A stretch of DNA of 64,000 bases, from contig NZ_LMOO01000008.1 of NCBI RefSeq assembly GCF_001424195.1, positions 472,088-536,087 of the forward strand. Direction: 5' to 3'. Source of the stretch: Cellulomonas sp. Leaf334. GTDB lineage: Bacteria > Actinomycetota > Actinomycetes > Actinomycetales > Cellulomonadaceae. Shown piece after piece: positions 1 to 8,679 of this stretch (its first letter is position 1; each line of letters starts with the position of its first letter). The position numbers were made by a program, and so were the translations under genes. The notes beneath the pieces were generated by a model. It did not search any database. It worked only from the letters and a program-made list of their open reading frames with translations, and had not been told where the DNA came from.

Positions 1-2
1 GG

Positions 3-160
3 CACGCCTGCACCCAGACCACCATCGCGGTCGGGGTCTACGGGATCTACGCGCTGACCAACGCCTGGTTCGTCGCCCGCGGCGTCGGGACGACCGCGAT
101 GGCGGCGGTCAACCTCGTCGCCCCGTTGCTCCTGGCGCTGGGCGCGGTCTCGACCGCCCA
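3..160 (+). pseudogene. MATE efflux pump, amino-terminal fragment
   Basis: Reading from base 3 gives a segment of about 52 residues containing YALTNAWFVARG and AAVNLVAPLLLALGAVST. This matches the first helices of multidrug and toxin extrusion (MATE) transporters, which normally run to about 450 residues and 12 helices. The gene enters from the left edge. After about base 160 the frame loses all MATE character and is followed at once by a fragment of an unrelated gene on the other strand. I read this as a gene cut by a recombination breakpoint, so it cannot make a working pump. Family membership is well supported; the exact breakpoint is approximate. Confidence 0.7.
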
Positions 161-175
161 CGGGCGGTACGCGCA

Positions 176-442
176 GGGGGCGAGGATCGCGATCTCTTTC
201 TCTACCTTGCGGACCTGCCGTCCCAGGCTCTGCCAGGTGCGGAACCCGGCCACCCGGGTGGCGTCGGCGCTGCGCGGCGATGAGCAGAAGGTAGCCCGGG
301 CTGTAGGTGTGGAACCGGGCGGCGGTGGCGAGCATCGCGCGCCAGGCGGCGGTGGCGAGCATCGCGCGCCAGGCGTCGGAGGACACCAGCGCGGCCACAC
401 CGTCGGTGATCTGCTCGTGCAGGGCGGTGGGCTTGTCGTCTG
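176..442 (-). pseudogene. ArdC-like antirestriction / ssDNA-binding domain, broken fragment
   Basis: Two minus-strand frames together rebuild the start of an ArdC-type N-terminal domain. One gives ALHEQITDG, WRAML and RFHTYSPGYLLLIAAQR; the other continues with DATRVAGFRTWQSLGRQVRK and EIAILAP. The frame change is near 265-272, where two bases appear to be missing. A 27-bp in-frame duplication repeats nine residues, and the reading stops at about 176, where MATE sequence begins on the opposite strand. No start codon is obvious upstream of the alanine-leucine-histidine stretch. ArdC-family proteins are typically carried by plasmids and conjugative elements, so this is probably debris of a mobile element. 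Family assignment is fairly firm and non-functionality is clear. Confidence 0.75.
318..371. repeat. 27-bp perfect tandem duplication
   Basis: The 27-base unit at 318-344 is repeated exactly at 345-371, with a further GGC after it. It lies inside the ArdC-like pseudogene and duplicates nine codons in frame (AWRAMLATA on the minus strand). Replication slippage is the simplest cause. Confidence 0.9.
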
Positions 443-514
443 AGACCGCCGCCCGCGTGAGACGCGCTCCTATGAACGAAGGACCGGCGCGGCGGTGACC
501 TCTCAGGCGCGACT

Positions 515-613
515 CATGGCCGAATCACCGAGATCGGCCCGCACGACGAGCTGGTGGGCGCGGGTGGCGACTACGCCGTGCTGTGGCGCTCGTGGCAGCA
601 CGACGCCGTCTGA
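515..613 (+). pseudogene. ABC exporter, carboxy-terminal fragment
   Basis: The last 32 codons before a TGA read GRITEIGPHDELVGAGG and then YAVLWRSWQ. This is the standard ending of the nucleotide-binding domain of ABC exporters, just after the H-loop. There is no start, Walker A or Walker B upstream; the preceding bases belong to no gene I recognise. It is the tail of a deleted exporter gene. With the MATE and ArdC-like pieces it shows that 1-613 is a mosaic of deletion endpoints. Confidence 0.75.
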
Positions 614-731
614 GCAGGGCCGCCGTACCCGGCGTGCATCCGGGTGAGGTCGACGTGCGACAAGGCCGAATCGTACGAATCGGCTAGCCTGCAAGGTGAG
701 ATGCCTCTCATGCTCGTCGGAAGGACGTCCC

Positions 732-3050
732 GTGCATGTTGCGCGACCCGGTGCGAAGGGCATCGTCGCGTCGGTCGCCGCCGGCGCTCTCCTGATCCCC
801 GTCCTCGCCGCCGCCGTGGCGGTCGGCGCCGCCACGACGGCCTCGGCCGTCAACGTGTGCGGCCTCGACGAGGACCCGACCCTGGGTTTCACCGTCCTCG
901 TCGAGGGTGACGCATCGATGAGCGGGTCTGAGGTCGAGGGCACGCTCGGGGTCGGCGGCTCGCTGTCCTGGGCGTCGACGTTCGACGTGCGGCACTCGAC
1001 AGGTCTGACGCCGCCGGACTACCCGCTGCCGACGATCCCGGTCGGGGGGGCGGACGTGCCCGTGCGTGTGGCTGCCGGCGCCTACGACCTGGCGGGCTCG
1101 CAGGGCGTCCTGCAGGTCGGTGCGGAGTCGGACGACCCTGCCTGGCCGCGCGGCGAGATGTTCGCCGGCTCGTCGACGTGGACGACGACGTCCTTGTCAG
1201 GCGAGCAGGTGTTCATCGACGACGGGGGGCCCGGGCAGGCGCGCGTGCTGCCGCCGAACCCGCCGGCCTCGGAGGGAGATCTCGCCACGTGGGTGCCGGC
1301 GAACATCGGCCCGGTCGACGTCACGCCGGTGACCGCCGGGTTCGGTGACCTCGACACCCTGGCCGACGCCATCACCGACGTCACCGGGACGACCGACGGC
1401 ATCTCCGAGGTGTCGCTGGCCGGCGGTCCGTCGGAGAAGCAGCTCGAGCTGGTCGCGGGCGACATCAACGTCCTGTCGGTGACGCCCGAGGCGCTCGACG
1501 GGGTGACTGCCCTGTCGTTCACGGGAGCCGTGCCGTCGCTGGACACGCCGCTGGTCATCCGGATGAGCGGCGGGACCGCCTTTAACATCCCGCGGATGAA
1601 CGGCGCCAACGACTCCGGCACCAACAACCTCTTCGCGCCCTACGTCCTGTGGAGCTATGCCGACGCCGGCCCTCTCACGATCAGCAGCCAGGGCCTCATC
1701 ACCGGGACGGTGCTGGCGCCGCGCGCCGACGTGACGCTCGAGAACAGCAGCCCGCTCGAGGGCCAGCTGATCGCGGCGTCGCTGGTCAAGCCGGGCGGCA
1801 CCGGCGAGATCCACCACTACGCGTTCGCCGCGTGCGTCCCGGACGACGACACAACGACGGGCACGGTCGCGCTGAGCAAGACGCTGGTCGTGGACGGCAC
1901 GTTCGACACCCTGCCGATCGACGTCACCGTGCAGTACTGGGTCGACGGCGTCCGGCAGCTCCCCGACCTGTCCGTCGCGGTCGACGGCACGCTGCTCGGC
2001 CCGGTCACAGTCCCGTCGGGGGAGCTCATCGAGCTGGGCGAACCGACACCGCCCGCGGTCCCGGGGGGCGTGTGGCAGACGCCGGTCTGGGCGGTGACCG
2101 GAGCGACCACGACCACTCCGACGCAGCCCGGCGCGCAGGTCGCGTTCGTCGTCGAGGAGGACGCCCAGGTGGCGGTCTCCCTGACGGACACGCTCGCGGG
2201 GCAGGGCCGGTTCAGCATCGCCAAGTCCCTCGACGACGCCGGCCTCGGCTCCCCGGACACCTTCACGTTCCAGTGGTGGGTGAACGACGTCGCGCAGACC
2301 CCCGACCTCGTGGTCGCCGCCGACGGGACCGTCCTCGGACCGATCGACGTCGCCCCGGACAGCGTCATCGAGCTCCTCGAGGTCGCCCCGGCCGACCCGG
2401 CCGGCGGCACGTGGACGGCGCCGACCTTCGACGTCGTCGGCGGCACGCCCGCCACCCCGCAGCACGGCGGCTTCGCGTTCACGGTCGGCCGAGGCAGCGC
2501 CGTGAGCGCGGTGACCGTCACCAACGTCGTCGAGCCCGACCCGGTGCCCGTCACCGGCGGCTTCGCGGTCCAGAAGGTCGTCGCCGGAGCCGTGAGCGTG
2601 GTGCCGCCGGGCGCCGTCTTCACCGGGACCTGGACCTGCGACGCCGCCGGTGCCGCGGGCACGACCTCGGGAACCTGGTCGGTCGCCGCCGGCGCCACCG
2701 CCGTCGTCGCCGGCTTTCCCGTAGGCACCACCTGCGTCGTCGCGGAGGACGCCACCCAGCCGGGCGGGACGTTCACCGCCACGCTCGTGCCGGCCGACGG
2801 CACCGTCGTCGTCGCCGCGGGCGACCCGACGGTCGCGGGCCTCGTGACGGTCACCAACACGTACCCAGCCCCGCCGACGCCCAGGCCGACACCCGCACCG
2901 GACGACTCCGAGCTCGCCGTCACCGGGGCGGACGGGGCGCAGGCCACTGCCGTTGCGGCAGCGGTGGCGCTCCTCGTCGGTGCGGCGCTGGTGCTCGCAA
3001 CGCGACGGCATACCCCGGCATCCATCCGGCACGCCCGACGACGGACCTGA
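732..3050 (+). CDS. Choice-of-anchor A family surface protein with sortase-like tail
   Basis: A 772-residue secreted protein. I chose the GTG at 732 because GGAAGG lies 7 bases upstream and a signal peptide follows directly (hydrophobic core at about residues 10-35 ending in Ala-X-Ala). Residues of about 40-370 look like the choice-of-anchor A adhesin domain, with the typical ending TGTVLAPRADVTLEN and GQLIAAS. Two similar repeats follow (about 378-480 and 490-590) and then a third beta-sandwich with a TWTCDAAG pattern (about 605-715); these resemble DUF5979 domains. A Pro/Thr stretch leads to LAVTG at 728-732, a hydrophobic helix and an Arg-rich tail, the layout of an LPXTG-like sortase substrate. 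The likely role is attachment to a surface or matrix. No sortase gene is in the window. Confidence 0.75.
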   Translation: MHVARPGAKGIVASVAAGALLIPVLAAAVAVGAATTASAVNVCGLDEDPTLGFTVLVEGDASMSGSEVEGTLGVGGSLSWASTFDVRHSTGLTPPDYPLPTIPVGGADVPVRVAAGAYDLAGSQGVLQVGAESDDPAWPRGEMFAGSSTWTTTSLSGEQVFIDDGGPGQARVLPPNPPASEGDLATWVPANIGPVDVTPVTAGFGDLDTLADAITDVTGTTDGISEVSLAGGPSEKQLELVAGDINVLSVTPEALDGVTALSFTGAVPSLDTPLVIRMSGGTAFNIPRMNGANDSGTNNLFAPYVLWSYADAGPLTISSQGLITGTVLAPRADVTLENSSPLEGQLIAASLVKPGGTGEIHHYAFAACVPDDDTTTGTVALSKTLVVDGTFDTLPIDVTVQYWVDGVRQLPDLSVAVDGTLLGPVTVPSGELIELGEPTPPAVPGGVWQTPVWAVTGATTTTPTQPGAQVAFVVEEDAQVAVSLTDTLAGQGRFSIAKSLDDAGLGSPDTFTFQWWVNDVAQTPDLVVAADGTVLGPIDVAPDSVIELLEVAPADPAGGTWTAPTFDVVGGTPATPQHGGFAFTVGRGSAVSAVTVTNVVEPDPVPVTGGFAVQKVVAGAVSVVPPGAVFTGTWTCDAAGAAGTTSGTWSVAAGATAVVAGFPVGTTCVVAEDATQPGGTFTATLVPADGTVVVAAGDPTVAGLVTVTNTYPAPPTPRPTPAPDDSELAVTGADGAQATAVAAAVALLVGAALVLATRRHTPASIRHARRRT

Positions 3051-3184
3051 TGACGGCTCCACTCACCCTGCGCGAGGGTGTCGTCGTGCCCGACGCGGCC
3101 CTCGCGTGGCGGTTCGCCCGGTCCAGCGGACCGGGCGGTCAGTCGGCCAACACGACGGACTCGCGCGTCGAACTCTCGACCTTC
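3050..3184 (+). pseudogene. arfB: ArfB/YaeJ-like peptidyl-tRNA hydrolase, truncated
   Basis: The ATG overlaps the stop of the surface protein gene (ATGA). About 45 codons encode an ArfB-type start with RFARSSGPGGQSANTTDSRV, including the GGQ loop that hydrolyses peptidyl-tRNA on stalled ribosomes. Family members are about 130-150 residues and end in a basic tail that enters the mRNA channel. Here similarity stops soon after VELS, and a fragment of another gene on the other strand follows. The gene is therefore broken after its catalytic motif. The GGQ identification is strong; the exact end of similarity is approximate. Confidence 0.7.
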
Positions 3185-3253
3185 GCGGGCTCAGGCCGAG
3201 GTCAGTGTCGGTTTCGAACGTGCGGGTCTCGACCTGGTAGACCCCGACGGGGC

Positions 3254-3548
3254 CTACGGCCTCGGTGGGTCCATGGTCGCGTCCGCCGGCGCGAGCGGCG
3301 CGTTGTCGGCGACGACGGTCGCGGTGTTGGTCATCGGGACGCCGTCCGCGGCGTACGGGAGATCCGGATCGACCTCGGCGGTCACGAGCACCTGCGCCTG
3401 GCCACCGCTCGGCACGGTCGGCCACGTCGCCGTGACCGTGTCGCTCTCGGTGTCGGCATCGATGGCCCCGCCGGCGGGACCGCTCTGGATCGAGGCGCTG
3501 ACCAGCTCCAGACCGTCCGGGAGCGGCTGGCATCCATCGATAAGCCTC
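3254..3548 (-). pseudogene. DUF11-type surface repeat fragment
   Basis: On the minus strand about 98 codons read LELVSASIQSGPAGGAIDAD, then TATWPTVPSGGQAQVLVTA and MTNTATVVAD before a TAG at 3254. This is the pattern of DUF11 / conserved-repeat beta-sandwich domains found in large bacterial surface proteins. It has no start codon, signal peptide or anchor, so it is the tail of a lost gene. It abuts the truncated arfB gene, making the 3184-3254 junction a second deletion or inversion scar in the first 4 kb. Confidence 0.6.
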
Positions 3549-3889
3549 TCTATGGGCGTATATCGGAATGCCCAAGACGGTATGAGAGAGCGTTATTGCC
3601 TAGATCGAATGACCCGGTGGAGCACGTCGCACACAACTCCGGGAACGCGGCGTCGAGACGGGCGCCGCCTCGTTGTTCGTCGCTACGGCTTCCTCTTCCG
3701 CACTCGGGCATCTGGGTACAGAGAGTGAACCAGCAACGGCGGAGGATCTTCGGCCCGGATCTCTACGACGGGATCTCCACGCCCACGCCCACGCCCTGAA
3801 ACGGGGCCGCACTGGCCCGATGCGTCCGTTTCGCCTAGGTTCCGAAGTGCGCACGTTGCCGTTACATGGGCCTGACGAGGGAGTTCGCC
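3549..3889. other. Gene-free stretch before the MFS operon
   Basis: I see no convincing gene here. The part at about 3545-3605 is clearly less GC-rich than its surroundings, with short AT-containing tracts, which suits a promoter region or foreign DNA. Short open frames exist on both strands but match nothing I recognise. The promoter of the transporter operon at 3890 should lie in this stretch; no operator is evident. Confidence 0.4.
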
Positions 3890-5488
3890 ATGAGCACCGC
3901 CCCCGCACGATCCGAAGTGGTGCGCAAGGGCACGACAGCGGCCCTCGTGGCCCTGACTGCGGCGTCCTGTCTCCAGGTGGTCGACCCCACGGCCAACAAC
4001 ATCGCGATCGTCGGTGCCAGCGTCGATCTGGGCATGTCGAGCTCGCAGCGGGCGTTCGCCGCGAGCGTCGGGACGCTGTCGCTGGCGGCGTTCATCCTGA
4101 CTACCGGCGCCCTCGGTGACCGTCTCGGGCGCCGCAAGGTGATGCTGGCCGGTCTCCTCGTGGCCGTCGCCGGTGGGCTCCTGACGGCCCTGGCACCCAC
4201 GACGGGGTTCTTCATGCTCGGCCGGGCGGTCACCGGGATCGGGATCGCGGCCTCCTTCGGGTTGAGCTTCGCGCTCCTGCGTGAGGTGCTCCCGGACAAG
4301 ATCCCCAAGGCGGTCGCCTTCTGGCTGGCCGGCCAGACGGCGGCGGCGCTCGTCCTGGGAGTGGTCGCGGGCTGGATGGCGGGATTCGGGTGGCGGTACG
4401 GGTACCTGACCATGCCGATCGTCGCGGTCATCGCGTTCCTCATGTGCATGCGCGGCCTGCCCGAGGCCAAGGCGGACACGGTCGGGCCGTTCGACTATCT
4501 GGGCCTCAGTTCGGTCGCGGTCGCGCTGATCGGGATCATCTACGGCCTGAGCAACGCCTCCACCTACGGCTGGGGCTCGACGCAGGTGCTCGCTCCGGCC
4601 GCCGTCGGGGTCGTCGCCTTCGTCGTGTTCATCTGGTGGGAGGCGCGGATCGCGTTCCCGGCGTTCCCGGTCAAGTTGTTCAAGGACCCGGAGCTGGCGG
4701 GTTCGGTCGCCACCGGCTTCTCGTTCAACATGTGGCAGGCCGTCGTGATGATCCAGCTGTCGATGCTCTGGCAGTACGTCTACCGGTACACCCCGCTGGA
4801 GGTCAGCCTCGGCCAGCTGCCGATGAGCCTGGCGATGGTCGTCGGCGCGACGATCGCCGGCCGGCTGCTGTCCAAGGGTGTCTCGGCGGCGACGAACCTC
4901 ATCGTCGGTCACGTCCTGCTGATCGGCACGATGGTCATGTTCGGCTTCTCGACGACGACGTCGCCGTACATCTTCTTCGCCCTGCCGATGATCGTCGGCG
5001 GGTTCGCCCGGATGCTCAACGAGACGACCATGGGCCAGTTCTTCGTCTCCAAGCCACCGCCGTCGCTGACCGGGGCGATGGCCTCCTCGAAGACCGCCAT
5101 CGGGCAGACGAGCTTCGCTCTCGGTACGGCGCTGTCCTCGACGCTGTTGTTTGGTGCCTACGGCCGCGGGATCGCCGCCGCGTTCACGCAAGCCAACGTG
5201 GAGCCTGCCCAGCAGGGGATCTACACCGGGATTATCCAGACGTACGTGTCCGGCGGCGATCTGTCCGACTACGACCCGGCGCTCGTGCAGAAGGTGATCG
5301 ACACAGCTTCGGGCGCGTTCGTCGACTCGTTCAACTCGACGATGTTCGTGATCGCGGGCTTCCTGGCGGTGTTCGCCGTGATCAGCACACTGTTCTTCGC
5401 GCGCGCCACCAAGCTGCGCAAGGCCGGACTCCTCGTCGACGGTCCGATCGCGGTCGACGAGCCGGCGGCACAGCCCGGCACGAACTGA
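3890..5488 (+). CDS. MFS transporter, 14-helix DHA2-like
   Basis: A 532-residue membrane protein of the major facilitator superfamily. The ATG at 3890 is preferred over an in-frame ATG at 3866 because GAGGGAG sits at 3878-3884. The first helix carries DPTANNIAI. Motif A follows as GALGDRLGRRKVMLAG, and there are about 14 hydrophobic segments, the number of the DHA2 drug/proton antiporter group. It is the first gene of a set with an amidohydrolase 28 bases downstream and a second MFS gene that is clearly its paralogue. Both share FNMWQAVV and a SFALG...LSSTLL segment late in the protein. The substrate is unknown; the neighbouring hydrolase suggests movement of that enzyme's substrate or product rather than general drug export. 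Confidence 0.8.
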   Translation: MSTAPARSEVVRKGTTAALVALTAASCLQVVDPTANNIAIVGASVDLGMSSSQRAFAASVGTLSLAAFILTTGALGDRLGRRKVMLAGLLVAVAGGLLTALAPTTGFFMLGRAVTGIGIAASFGLSFALLREVLPDKIPKAVAFWLAGQTAAALVLGVVAGWMAGFGWRYGYLTMPIVAVIAFLMCMRGLPEAKADTVGPFDYLGLSSVAVALIGIIYGLSNASTYGWGSTQVLAPAAVGVVAFVVFIWWEARIAFPAFPVKLFKDPELAGSVATGFSFNMWQAVVMIQLSMLWQYVYRYTPLEVSLGQLPMSLAMVVGATIAGRLLSKGVSAATNLIVGHVLLIGTMVMFGFSTTTSPYIFFALPMIVGGFARMLNETTMGQFFVSKPPPSLTGAMASSKTAIGQTSFALGTALSSTLLFGAYGRGIAAAFTQANVEPAQQGIYTGIIQTYVSGGDLSDYDPALVQKVIDTASGAFVDSFNSTMFVIAGFLAVFAVISTLFFARATKLRKAGLLVDGPIAVDEPAAQPGTN

Positions 5489-5516
5489 GCACCCACTTCT
5501 GAGACCGGAGTCCGAG

Positions 5517-7130
5517 ATGAGCGCGCCCGACCTGATCCTGACCAACGCGACCGTGCTGACCGTCGACCGTGCCGATTCGGTCGCGCAGGCAGTCGCCGTC
5601 ACGGACGGCCTGATCACGGCCGCCGGCACCACTGCTGACGTGGTCGCCCTGGCCGGTGCGGGAACCGAGGTCGTCGACCTCGCCGGCCGGACCGTCGTGC
5701 CGGGGTTCGTCGACGCCCACAGCCACGTCTCGATGGGTGCGCCGTACGTGAAGCACGCCGACCTGCAGACGCCGCCCGTGGGTGTGACGCGCACGGTCGC
5801 GGACGCGCTGGGCCGGCTGCACGAGGCCAAGGACCGCAACGCGCCCGCGCCCGGTGAGTACGTGGTCGGTTGGGGCTACTTTCCCGACGAGATGGACGAC
5901 GGCGGAGTGCTGACCGCCGACCTGCTCGACCAGGAGTTCCCCGACCACCGCGTGGTGATCGTGCACGTCAGTGGGCACGGCGGATACGTCAACGGACCGG
6001 TCCTCGACGACCTCGGCTACACGCCTGGCTGCGCGAACCCCGAAGGAGGCACCGTGGTCCGCCTGCCCGGCACGGACATCCCCTCGGGCGAGCTGTGGGA
6101 GCAGGCGTGGATGCCGTTCGTGCTCAACCTCCTGCACTACGGGCGCGCGGAGTTCGACGCGATGCTCGCCGAGTACGCGCGCTGGGGCGTGACGACGGTC
6201 CAGGACGGCGCGGCGACGTGGGCGCAGATCCAGCAGATCCGCGGCTACGCCGCACAGGCACCGTTGCCGGTCGACGTCCGCTCGCTGGTCATCTACAGCG
6301 ACCTCGACCAGGTCATCGACGCCGGCCTGGCGGACACGACCGTCGGTGGCCACACGGTGCAGGGCGTCAAGCTTATCCTGGACGGCTCGCCCCAGGGCCG
6401 GACGGCGCATGTGACGAAGGAGTACGTGACGGGCGGCCCGGGTGGCGAGCAGCACTGGCACGGCATCGCGTCCACCGACGTCGAGACGACCAACACGGTC
6501 GTCGCGACCGCCTACGGCCATGGCGTCCAGGTCTTCGCGCACGTCAACGGCGACGCGGCAATCGACCAGCTGCTCGACGCACATCGGGCGGCTGTCGCCT
6601 CGGGCGTCACCCCGACGGGCCGCACGATCGCGATCCACTCCCAGGTGATGCGGCTCGACCAGCTCGACGACTACGTCGCCGAGGGTTTCGAGCCGTCGAT
6701 GTTCACGATCCACACCTACCTGTTCGGTGACATCCACATCGCGAACTTCGGCCCGGAGCGCGCGTTCGGCATCTCACCGATGCGCAGCGCGCTGGCCAAG
6801 GGACTGCGGCCGACCAACCACTCGGACTACCCGATCACGCCGATCAACCCGCTGGGTCTGCTGTGGTCCTCCGTCGCGCGCACGTCGTTGACCGGGGTCG
6901 TGCTCGGCGAGCAGGAGCGCATCACCGCTGCCCAGGGACTGCGGGCGCTGACGATCGACGCCGCGTACGAGCAGCGCACCGAGCACGACCGGGGGTCGAT
7001 CGAGGTCGGCAAGCTCGCCGATCTCGTCGTGCTGGACCGCAACCCGCTGGAGGTGCCGGTCGACGAGATCCGCGACGTCGTCGTGGAGCGGACCATCAAG
7101 CGGGGCGTGACCGTGTACGCGGCACGATGA
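5517..7130 (+). CDS. Amidohydrolase family 3 (YtcJ-like) metal-dependent hydrolase
   Basis: A 537-residue cytoplasmic enzyme, the normal length for the YtcJ group. An N-terminal beta-sandwich (DLILTNATVLTVDRAD) leads to VVPGFVDAHSHVS, whose HxH binds metal. Further on come GVKLILDGSPQGRTAH and NHSDYPITPINPL, and the C-terminal strand GKLADLVVLDRNP closes the sandwich. The family cleaves amide, urea or related C-N bonds in small molecules; the substrate cannot be told from sequence. A GGAG-containing ribosome site precedes the ATG. The stop overlaps the start of the next MFS gene by four bases (ATGA), which implies coupled translation. No signal peptide is present. Confidence 0.82.
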   Translation: MSAPDLILTNATVLTVDRADSVAQAVAVTDGLITAAGTTADVVALAGAGTEVVDLAGRTVVPGFVDAHSHVSMGAPYVKHADLQTPPVGVTRTVADALGRLHEAKDRNAPAPGEYVVGWGYFPDEMDDGGVLTADLLDQEFPDHRVVIVHVSGHGGYVNGPVLDDLGYTPGCANPEGGTVVRLPGTDIPSGELWEQAWMPFVLNLLHYGRAEFDAMLAEYARWGVTTVQDGAATWAQIQQIRGYAAQAPLPVDVRSLVIYSDLDQVIDAGLADTTVGGHTVQGVKLILDGSPQGRTAHVTKEYVTGGPGGEQHWHGIASTDVETTNTVVATAYGHGVQVFAHVNGDAAIDQLLDAHRAAVASGVTPTGRTIAIHSQVMRLDQLDDYVAEGFEPSMFTIHTYLFGDIHIANFGPERAFGISPMRSALAKGLRPTNHSDYPITPINPLGLLWSSVARTSLTGVVLGEQERITAAQGLRALTIDAAYEQRTEHDRGSIEVGKLADLVVLDRNPLEVPVDEIRDVVVERTIKRGVTVYAAR

Positions 7131-8671
7131 GCACGTCCCAGACCGCCGCGCCGAGCACACCCGACGGCGTCGCCCGACGGCCCGGAGCCGCGATCTTCGC
7201 GCTGACCATCGCCGGCGTCGCCCAGGCTGCCGACGTGTCGATCCACAACACCGCGATCGCGTCGGCTGCTGCGGAGCTTGGCATGTCCGCCTCACAACGG
7301 TCCTTCGCCGCATCAGCCGCGACGCTCGCGATGGCCGCGTCGATCCTGACCGTCGGCACGATAGGCGACCGCCACGGCAGGCGGCTGACGTTGATCTGGT
7401 GCGCGGCCGCTCTCGTGCTGGGCGGACTCGTCACGGCGACAGCGGGCGGGTACGCGGTCTTCGTCCTGGGCCGGGTCATCACCGGCATCGGCCTTGCCGG
7501 CACTCTCGGGCTGTCCATGGCGCTCATCCGCACGGTCGCCCCTGACCGCGTGCCCCGCGCGATGTCGTTGTACTTCACCGGCCAGGTCGGCTTCGCGCTG
7601 CCGCTGACGATCCTGGGCGGGGCCCTGATCAACGAGTCGTGGAGGCTCGGCTACCTGATTCTGCCCCTCGTGGGGACGGCTGCCGCCATCTTGAACAAGA
7701 TGTACACCCCGAAGTCGAAGGCCGTGCACCGCAGACAGTCCGACCCCGTCGGACTCGTCCTCGTCGCGGTCGGTCTCGTCGGCGTCATCTGGGGTGTGAG
7801 CCAGGCCAGCGGCGGGTGGTGGACGCCACGCGTCCTGGTCCCGCTCCTGATCGGCATCGCCGCGCTGATCGCGTTCATCCGGTGGGAGATGCACCACGCC
7901 GAACCCGCGTTGCCCGTGCGCCTGTTCGCGGACCGGAACCTGGCCGGCGCCCTGTCGGCGGACGTCTCGTTCAACATGTGGCAGGCCGTCATGGTCCTGC
8001 AGCTCTCGCTGCTCTGGCAGTACGTGTACGGGTTCACCCCGCTCCAGGTGACCGTGGGGCAGCTTCCCGCCACGATCGCCATGGCCGTCGGTGCGTTCGC
8101 CGCCGGACGCCTCGCCGCGCGCGGGCAGCGCCCGCAGACCCTGGTCGTCGTTGGGCTCGCGGGTGTCGCGACGGCCATGTACGTCTTTGCGATCGGTGGT
8201 GCTTCCACGCCCTACTGGGTGTTCGCGGTCGGGCTGGTGCTCGGCGGGTTCTCCCGGATGCTGACCGAGACCTCGGCCGGTGAGTTCTTCGTCGAGATCC
8301 CGCCGCCGGACCTGGTCGGCGCGACGGTCGCGAGCAAACCCGCGATCGGGCAGGCCTCCTTCGCCCTCGGCCTGTCCCTGAGCTCGACCCTGCTCTACTC
8401 CGGGTTCGGCCGGGGCCTGGGGGCCCAGCTCGACGCGCTCGGTGTGACCCCCTCGCAGCAGGCGCAGGTCATGGGCTGGTTCTCCGGCGGCACCGTCCCG
8501 GAGTGGGCGAAGGGGACGGATCTGTTCCACCAGGTCGTCGGTGCCGCGCAGGAGTCCTACGTGCACGCGTACCGCACGACGACGCTGACGTTCGCGGTGT
8601 TCTTCACGGTCATGGCTGTCGTCACGGCGATGCTGCTGCGCGGCCGAGCACGCACCCGCGCCGACAGCTGA
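7127..8671 (+). CDS. MFS transporter, paralogue of the one at 3890
   Basis: A 514-residue, roughly 14-helix transporter that starts at an ATG overlapping the amidohydrolase stop. It resembles the upstream MFS protein along its whole length: LGMSASQRSFAAS against LGMSSSQRAFAAS, FNMWQAV, QLSLLWQYVYGFTPL and a SFALG...LSSTLL tail segment. Motif A is GTIGDRHGRRLTL. The two copies are therefore an old duplication that now flanks one enzyme gene. They could be an importer and an exporter for substrate and product, or paralogues with different substrates. It ends 8 bases before the convergent antiporter gene. Confidence 0.8.
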   Translation: MSTSQTAAPSTPDGVARRPGAAIFALTIAGVAQAADVSIHNTAIASAAAELGMSASQRSFAASAATLAMAASILTVGTIGDRHGRRLTLIWCAAALVLGGLVTATAGGYAVFVLGRVITGIGLAGTLGLSMALIRTVAPDRVPRAMSLYFTGQVGFALPLTILGGALINESWRLGYLILPLVGTAAAILNKMYTPKSKAVHRRQSDPVGLVLVAVGLVGVIWGVSQASGGWWTPRVLVPLLIGIAALIAFIRWEMHHAEPALPVRLFADRNLAGALSADVSFNMWQAVMVLQLSLLWQYVYGFTPLQVTVGQLPATIAMAVGAFAAGRLAARGQRPQTLVVVGLAGVATAMYVFAIGGASTPYWVFAVGLVLGGFSRMLTETSAGEFFVEIPPPDLVGATVASKPAIGQASFALGLSLSSTLLYSGFGRGLGAQLDALGVTPSQQAQVMGWFSGGTVPEWAKGTDLFHQVVGAAQESYVHAYRTTTLTFAVFFTVMAVVTAMLLRGRARTRADS

Positions 8672-8679
8672 GCACACGC

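Noticed and set aside
1197..3062. Long open frame of over 600 codons on the minus strand, opposite the surface protein
   Set aside because: Arg/Gly-rich composition without motifs. At this GC content the frames opposite true genes stay open by chance.
3720..3799. Open frame ending in a Pro-Thr tail before the first MFS gene
   Set aside because: No start, ribosome site or family resemblance; likely noncoding.
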